A stretch of 64,000 nt of DNA. Source: Turbatrix aceti (Eukaryota > Nematoda > Chromadorea > Rhabditida > Panagrolaimidae). Shown here piece after piece: positions 58,055-64,000 of this stretch (its first letter is position 1; each line of letters starts with the position of its first letter). A program made the translations under genes and the position numbers. A model generated the notes under the pieces. It had not been told where the DNA came from and ran no database searches. It was given only the letters and a program-made list of their open reading frames with translations. The stretch spans positions 10,980,471 to 11,044,470 of the forward strand of contig OZ017767.1 in the NCBI GenBank assembly GCA_963969345.1, read 5' to 3'.

Positions 58055-61000
58055 ATGAAAAAAGAAGGGTTTTTGTTTGTATTTTTAACTATTTTCTTCA
58101 CCAACGGTTGGTATATATTTTTTTAAATTGTTCAAATATGATAAAAGTATTGCAGTCCTTGCCCAACGCCCGTGCAACGCCAGGGCATTTTCGGGAGTCG
58201 GTATGAGCACTATCTGTGTTTGTAATTCGACATACTGTGACGACATTTCACCTCTCGGAAAACTTCAAGCTGATGAATTTGTCGTTTATGTATCATCGCA
58301 GAGTGGATCAAGATTTGAAAGGCAAACTGCTCGTTTTACCAATCAAACCTTGATCGGTTTGTTTGTTATTTTTTATATTTTTTTATTTTTATTTTTATTT
58401 TTTAAAAGCCTGTCTGTGACAGGATTTTGGACCGGCGACCCCGTGAAAAAACAACTTCAAATGTTTTTAACCAAAGTTGTAGGCACCCCTGAGGGATTGT
58501 TAAAAAAAAATAGAAAAATTTTTTCAGATGCCGGATTCTGGAGATTTGGCTTCTGAAATGTTTTTTCGTTTTGAATTTTCTACTCAATTTTTAAAAGAAG
58601 CAAAAATCTGAATTGAATATGACAGAGGTATTTTGGCACGAGGAATCGATTCCCGCACTCAGATTCCACAAAAAACATCTGTCCACCCGGTAATTATGTT
58701 TTTTTGTTTTTGTATTCATATTTTCAGCCAAAACATGCCTATTTCGTCCGAGGGGGAGGGCAAGGCATACCCTAACTTGAAGCCCGTTTTTTTTGCCATC
58801 GGATGAGCTGAAACACAAAAAATTCTATGTCGGTCCCGGTGACCAAAACAGGGAAAAACCCGTCAAAACGGTCAAAAAACTGACTACGCGCTGCGCGCAT
58901 CGCGATGCGCACGCGGCGACTTTTGGTGTGCTTTGCGTTCTCGTTGTTTTTTAACGACCATTTTGACGGTTTTTCCATGTTTTGGTCACCGGGACCGACA
59001 TAGAATTTTTTGTGTTTTAGCTCATCCGATGGCAAAAAAAACGGGCTTCAAGATAGGGTATGCCTTGCCCTCCCCCTCGGACGAAATAGGCATGTTTTGG
59101 CTGAAAATATGAATACAAAAACAAAAAAAACATAATTGCCGGGCGGACAGATGTTTTTTGTGGAATCTGAGTGCGGGAATCGATTCCTCGTGCCAGAATA
59201 CATTTGTCATATTAAATTCAGATTTTTGCTTCTTTTAAAAATTGAGTAGAAAATTCAAAACGAAAAAACATTTCAGAAGCCAAATCTCCAGAATCCGGCA
59301 TCTGAAAAATTTTTCATAATTTTTTTTAACAATTCCTTAGGGGTGCCTACAACTTTGGTTAAAAACATTTGAAGTTGTTTTTTCACGGGGTCGCACCCTC
59401 CACCTTAATCCAAAATCCTGTCACAGACTCCTTCTTAATTTGTTTAGGCAACACTGAGAGCCGCCGTTTCATCGTTAACTCTTCGATAACCTATCAAAAA
59501 ATTTTTGGCTTTGGTGGAGCGTTTACGGATTCTGTTGGCATAAATCTAAACACTCTGAGTCCCCTTACACGTCGTGCCCTGCTCAAGCAATATTACAGTC
59601 GTTCTTCTGGCATTGGATATACTTTTGGAAGGGTTCCTATGGCAAGCTGTGATTTTTCAACTCGAATATACTCGTACGATGACGTCGAAAATGATTTTGA
59701 GTTGAAGCACTTTAATTTAACAGAAGAAGATTATATTCTAAAGGTATGTAAGTAGGTTTTCCGGTTTGGCATACATAATAAGGATATAGGACAGTTTACC
59801 CCCAGTCACTTTATACCTAAACAGACGGGTCAGTTTACAGACAAGTCAGTTTTCCAAATGGCTGGAAATCATTTTGTATCTTAACTTTTATTTGGTTAAG
59901 ATACAAACCGGTTGTGGGGACTTTTGTTTTCTGCCAGTGGTACACGGATTCTTGCAGAATGGTTCCAAATGACTATTTTCTACAACTTTGGTGACAGGGA
60001 CACATTGTAAAAAAATTTATTCGACCGAACAATGGATCTAAACATGTTAGGCCCCAACATCAGCATGTTTTTGGCTTGATTTAGAAATTCCGACTGAGTT
60101 TTGTGGCCCTTTGTTACAAAACTCACTGATTTGTTAAAAACAAACGATGATAACAAAATTTCAGTGGAAGAATTTTTGCATCTGCGTAAAAGGCGTTATT
60201 TTAGCCGGGGTCGCGTATTTTTAAAATTCCGTGGGAAATTATCCCCTGATAGAGGAGAATCCTGGGATAATTCCCGGGCTATTTCCCATGGATCTTTCAT
60301 GCGAATCACCCCTTCGCCACCCTGAATCGAAGGTTAAACACACTACAAACACTTCGTATTAACTGAAGGTGTACCAACAAACTTACTGTGTATGGTGTAT
60401 GTCTGTGTGTCGGTGTAACAAAATGAAGCATACACGCACACACTTTGCCTAATTAATGAATACACTGAGGTTACACCACAGAAAGTACGGTCCTTTACTG
60501 TCTAATTCAATGACGTCAGCGAGTTGTATGTAAATTTTTTTTGGCGGGAAAAATACTCATCAGAACAGTATACAAGCAATTGGCATAGCATCCGCGACGA
60601 ACAATTACGACGGCACGACCACGACAGACTGTTGCCACTCTTCAGGGATGAGTCGATTCGCGACGCGGTTGCCGAATGCTGCTGTGCCAATGCGTTACTG
60701 TGCCAATAACATATTTTCCCGCCAAAAAGTTAAACACACAGTTTGTTTACCGTACTGAGTTGAACAGTAAATTTTTCCCGCCAAAAAAATTATGATCATC
60801 GTGTGTTTTTTTAAACGTTGTACGATCCCTGCTTGTATTTTTACGGCCTTTCTGCGCAGCTTTTGCTTGCTAACTGAATTTTTTTTGGGACAGACAGACA
60901 GACAAATGGTGTGAATGTATAAACTATATAAATTTAAAAATCAATAAATCGATCAATGCAAGCAGAGAAAGCTATTGAGTAGACCTAATAAATGCAAAAA

Positions 61001-62689
61001 AAAGCGCAAATATTATACATAGATCGTTGTTTTGCGCCGATCACGTGAATTTGTACCAACTACATCAAAGTACAGACAAAATAGTTTCAAACATTAACTC
61101 CCAGCTCGGATACACTGCGATTTGAAAAACTGGCTTAAGCCTACAATGTCTGGGATAACTGAACTGTCTGGGAATGAACTAAACGGTCTGAGAATAAACT
61201 GAACTGTCTGGAAATAAACGCCTTTTGTGACGCGTTTTGGCTTGTTGGGAATAATAAATAAAAATTTTAGGTAAAAAATATCGCGAAAATTTTATTTTTT
61301 GTAGTTTTGAAAAATATCACATAACTTTTTTGTCAGTAATTTTCGCATTTATCAAATGAAAATAAATTCAATTTGAATTTCAGATTCCATACATCAAGGA
61401 CGCAAAAAGCCTTGTATCGCCAGACGAACAATTTCAACTTTTCTCGACCCCGTGGTCTGCTCCGGGATGGATGAAAACAAATGGACAAATGCAGGGTGGT
61501 GGATCGCTGAAGGGAGAAGTTAACGGCAAATACTACCAAATATGGGCACAATACTTCATCAAGTAAGTGAAAATTCTACCTCTTCTACATGTTTGCCAAA
61601 AAAATAAATACATAAATAGTATGTAAAATAATATTTATTACAGATTCTTCGAAGCTTATAAAAAAGAAAATGTAACTTTTTGGGGTTTGTCAATTCAAAA
61701 TGAACCAACCAGTGGCGCGATACCCAACTACAAATGGCAAACCATGCTCATGACTGCGTTCATGGAAAGGTGACGACTTTTTTATTTTGACAAAAATTTT
61801 TTTTTTAATTTTAGAGATTTTCTGGGGAGTCTGCTCGGACCGGCGCTAAAAGCGTCAAATCTTACGAAAGACGTGAAAGTCATGATCTACGGCGACGACC
61901 GATGGGGCATGAATTCGTACGTTAACAGGGTAAGAAATCATTTTTGAGATGATTTGTATGAAAAAATGTCAGGTCATGGAAGATTCAAAGGCAGCATCCT
62001 ACGTCAACGGTGTGGCGTTTCACTGGTATGAAAATTTCTTCGCACCTGCTTTTTTGGTTTCCGAAGTGCATAAAAAGCATCCCGATTTATTCTTATTAGC
62101 TTCAGAAGTCGGTTTGCCAAGTTAACAAATTTTGGATGTTGAATAAGTTTTCAGGCATGCGCAGGCTACCTGCCTCTCTTCCACGGAGTCATCCTGGGCG
62201 ACTGGTCCCGAGCCGCACTGTACGCTAACGATATCATAGAGGTAGCATTTTTTCATTAAAAAAAATATTTGAACCTTTTAGGATATTTCGAACTACGCCA
62301 ATGGTTGGATTGACTGGAATCTGGCGTTAAACGAAAAAGGCGGTCCAACTTGGTGCAATAACGTTGTAGATGCTCCCATAATTGTTAACGGATCTAGCGA
62401 TGAATTCTACAAGCAACCAATGTTTTACGCACTTGGACATTTTTCGAAATTTGTTCGTCCTGGATCATATCGAGTTCAGATGACTGACAACAAAAAACAA
62501 CAACATGGCGAAACACTGACTGGTTTAGCGTTTTCGACTCCGGCTCAACAATTGGTAATCGTTTTGCATAACGCCGGTGAATCTTCTGAAAAAATTGCAA
62601 TTGAGGATACAAACCGTCCGGGAAAATCCATTGCATTTGTGGTTCCAGAGAAATCTATTAGTACTGTCGTTTTTAATCAAAAAACGTAA
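58055..62689 (+). CDS. gba: Glucosylceramidase (glucocerebrosidase, GH30)
   Basis: Lysosomal glycosidase that splits glucosylceramide into glucose and ceramide. Predicted 532 residues. Exons: 58055-58106, 58156-58356, 59448-59743, 61384-61562, 61644-61769, 61815-61929, 61973-62107, 62155-62241, 62282-62689. Signal peptide LFVFLTIFFTNVLA, then ARAFSGVGMSTICVCNSTYC (the N-terminal disulfide region), IFGFGGAFTDSVG, STPWSAPGWMKTNG, acid/base Glu in SIQNEPTSG and nucleophile Glu in LLASEACAGYLPLF. NGWIDWNLALNEKGGPTW and FYKQPMFYALGHFSKFV match the family C-terminal half. All catalytic residues are present. Nematodes have several gba paralogs; which one this is cannot be told. The intron after exon 2 holds a ~1-kb fold-back and the 1.6-kb intron after exon 3 holds smaller repeats. 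AATAAA at 62702-62707. Confidence 0.93.
58412..59428. mobile_element. Long fold-back (palindromic) element in gba intron 2
   Basis: Two arms of roughly 465 bp in inverted orientation (58412 to ~58875 and ~58960 to 59428). They start GTCTGTGACAGGATTTTGGA and end with its complement. The ~85-bp centre holds GCGCATCGCGATGCGC, itself a palindrome. The arms differ by scattered substitutions and a short indel near the outer ends (ACCGG in place of ATTAAGGTGGAGGGTG). There is no coding capacity. No clear target duplication was found. It looks like a fold-back or long-TIR MITE. Confidence 0.85.
60205..60326. mobile_element. Small palindromic MITE with CAGGGTGGCGAA end
   Basis: About 120 bp ending CCTTCGCCACCCTG, the complement of the left terminus of the hAT-like MITEs. 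Inverted blocks GTGGGAAATTATCCC and GGGATAATTCCCGGGC face each other around the centre. The left end is less clear. In the third intron of gba. Confidence 0.55.
60535..60790. repeat. Inverted repeat with GGCGGGAAAA ends
   Basis: TTTTTTGGCGGGAAAAATA at 60537-60555 faces TATTTTCCCGCCAAAAA at 60712-60728. A further TTTTTCCCGCCAAAAAAA follows at 60772-60789. Possibly another short MITE of ~195 bp, in the third gba intron. Confidence 0.5.
61147..61220 (+). repeat. Minisatellite, ~20-bp unit
   Basis: About 3.5 diverged tandem copies of a unit like TGTCTGGGAATGAACTAAA(C/G), in the third gba intron. Confidence 0.75.
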
Positions 62690-63160
62690 AATATAAGATA
62701 AAATAAAGAAGAAAGGGTTTTTTGTAGTTGAACGTAAAGTTTTGAATTTTTTTAGTTAATCTGTATCACAAATGATATCAACATTATGAAATTCAAATTA
62801 GTAAAAGCGGATATAATTTGTTATGTTTTCATAGAACATCTATGGTATAATTTCCAACTCATGAAACTGGATGCAAGTACAAATTCCAAACATTGTTTAG
62901 TGCTGCAGGGCGCTAATTATGCACACAATCATGAGTAAATCCCTCATTCGTTTTCATTCAATCCAATTTAATTTACGAGAATTTCCAAATTTGATCAGCA
63001 TCAAATCTACGCACTCTGATTATGACGACTTTGGTAAAAAAAACTGTATACATAACTGAGTGACAATATACATAAGCTTGCTAAAAAAAGTTGCGTTACT
63101 TAATTTTTAAAGGTGTGAACAGGTAAAAGTTACGGTAGTTGATAGCAGTCCATTATCATC
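62690..63160. other. Spacer between gba and copy D
   Basis: Poly(A) signal of gba at 62702-62707 and A/T-rich DNA. The upstream module seen before B and C is not evident before copy D. Confidence 0.5.
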
Positions 63161-63744
63161 ATGGCGGGTCGACTGCTACCACTGGGTCTGTTGGTTCTGA
63201 TATGCGTTATCATTTACAATGTTCAGCTAACTCAGGCTAGCCAGTCAAACAAGAATCCTTGGCTATACATGAACTTTACCAATGCTGATAAATACGTATG
63301 TCTTTAACTTTGTTTTTAAACCCGCAATTATAATAATTTTATGGTTTTTAGTTATACGGTCTGTTGGCGGCATTCAGATTCAACACTTTGTACAACTTGA
63401 CGAACCTTATTGTTCCAATCAATCAGCGAAATGTATCGTGTATCAAGCATGAATCATTGGCACAACACTGCTGCTGGCAGTCACTGGTTTTTGGTTGGAC
63501 AAATTGCGTGCGCGATACTGCTTATTACTCACAAAAAAATTTCGTTTATAGTCACATCTATAAAACACTTTTATACACAGTGTCTACAATTCAGAGTAGA
63601 CAGAAGTATAGAACCAGCAATGCATCTTCATTTTTTTCAATCGGCTATAGACAAAAGTATATAAACGAGCGCAAATATCTCAAAAAAAATCAGGGGGAAG
63701 GTCGCGACTGCCGACGCTTTCGCATGTTGCGCACGAGTCAATGA
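63161..63744 (+). pseudogene. Secreted RKKRR-family copy D, truncated or interrupted
   Basis: Exons 63161-63295 and 63352 onward keep the family intron position and phase. Signal peptide LLVLICVIIYNVQLTQA, NKNPWLYMNFTNADKY, then VSCIKHESLAQHCCWQSLVFGWTNCVRDTAYY match copies A-C. From about 63530 the similarity ends abruptly. The frame continues with unrelated basic residues to TGA at 63744, without the AELPG block, RKKRR or the last Cys pair. Either an insertion has split the gene and the rest lies beyond the window, or the copy is a decayed or rearranged pseudogene. The upstream half has no frameshift or stop, so the event may be recent. Confidence 0.6.
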
Positions 63745-64000
63745 ACTTTCGCGATGAGGATTTCAAATCAAATTTAAAAAAATTGTAACTCAGCCCAAAA
63801 TTCAGTTTTTTTTATGAAATTTTGTTTACAGACAGATTCAAGGGTGTTCTTTATGCTGACATAATTCTTTTTTTTAATTCGTTCAAAATTAACAAAATCG
63901 AAGGAGGTATGGTAGAAAAATCGCGGCGCATAAACAAAATTAGCTATGAAGGCAAACAAAAGCAATTCTGAAGCGAAACAAAATTCTCTAACTGATTTTA
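63745..64000. other. Window end, no feature recognised
   Basis: A/T-rich DNA after the break in copy D. The remainder of copy D was looked for here and not seen. Confidence 0.5.

Noticed and set aside
59369..59447. Start of an open frame upstream of gba exon 3
   Set aside because: This part lies in the right arm of the fold-back and the intron end; the exon begins after TTTAG at 59448, in frame with exon 2.
1..64000. CRISPR arrays, insertion sequences, bacterial operons
   Set aside because: The window is eukaryotic with spliced genes; no regularly spaced direct repeats or transposase coding regions were seen.

Overview
This window looks like nuclear DNA from a nematode. The reasons are a four-domain major sperm protein (MSP) gene, a papilin with the GCCPDG repeats known from C. 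elegans MIG-6, a small SH2-tyrosine kinase of the Fer/Fps-like type that is expanded in nematodes, short introns with TTTTCAG-type acceptors, and very A/T-rich non-coding DNA full of homopolymer runs. The species cannot be named from the sequence alone. All exon models were built by hand from splice motifs and reading-frame continuity. Every complete model gives a total length divisible by three.

Layout. 1-5164: the 3' end of a fidgetin-like AAA ATPase (+), convergent with a transmembrane PDZ protein (-). 5165-13927: no gene seen. 13928-22473: papilin/mig-6-like (+), 2308 residues, with an apparent short/long isoform switch at exon 5. 22801-25236: two tandem F-box-like paralogs (-). 25970-26713: a small secreted protein (+). 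27163-30133: a kinesin-12 (klp-18/KIF15-like, -), sharing a 345-bp divergent promoter with a steroid 5-alpha-reductase-family gene (+, 30479-31431). 31874-35879: four MSP domains fused to a glycine-rich tail (+). 36234-37575: PGAP2-like GPI-remodelling membrane protein (-). 37576-47176: a second gene-poor block. 47177-49889: a small secreted-protein gene (+) whose 2.3-kb intron contains a complete SH2-tyrosine kinase gene on the opposite strand. 50620-52672: a protein with a PH/PTB-like N-terminus and a disordered tail (-). 53811-64000: three intact copies (A, B, C) and one broken or partial copy (D) of an unrecognised secreted, cysteine-containing family with an internal RKKRR site, arranged around a glucocerebrosidase gene (gba) whose first large intron carries a ~1-kb fold-back palindrome.

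The genes are a normal mix and do not form one pathway. Papilin acts in the extracellular matrix. The kinesin and AAA ATPase act on microtubules. Glucocerebrosidase and the PGAP2-like protein act in lipid metabolism. The most unusual item is the 53.8-64 kb cluster of secreted proteins with a conserved dibasic cleavage motif and a shared promoter module. The non-coding DNA holds at least two MITE-like families, the fold-back, and about ten copies of a short hairpin element with GGTCTCGAGTGGAA arms, mostly in introns.
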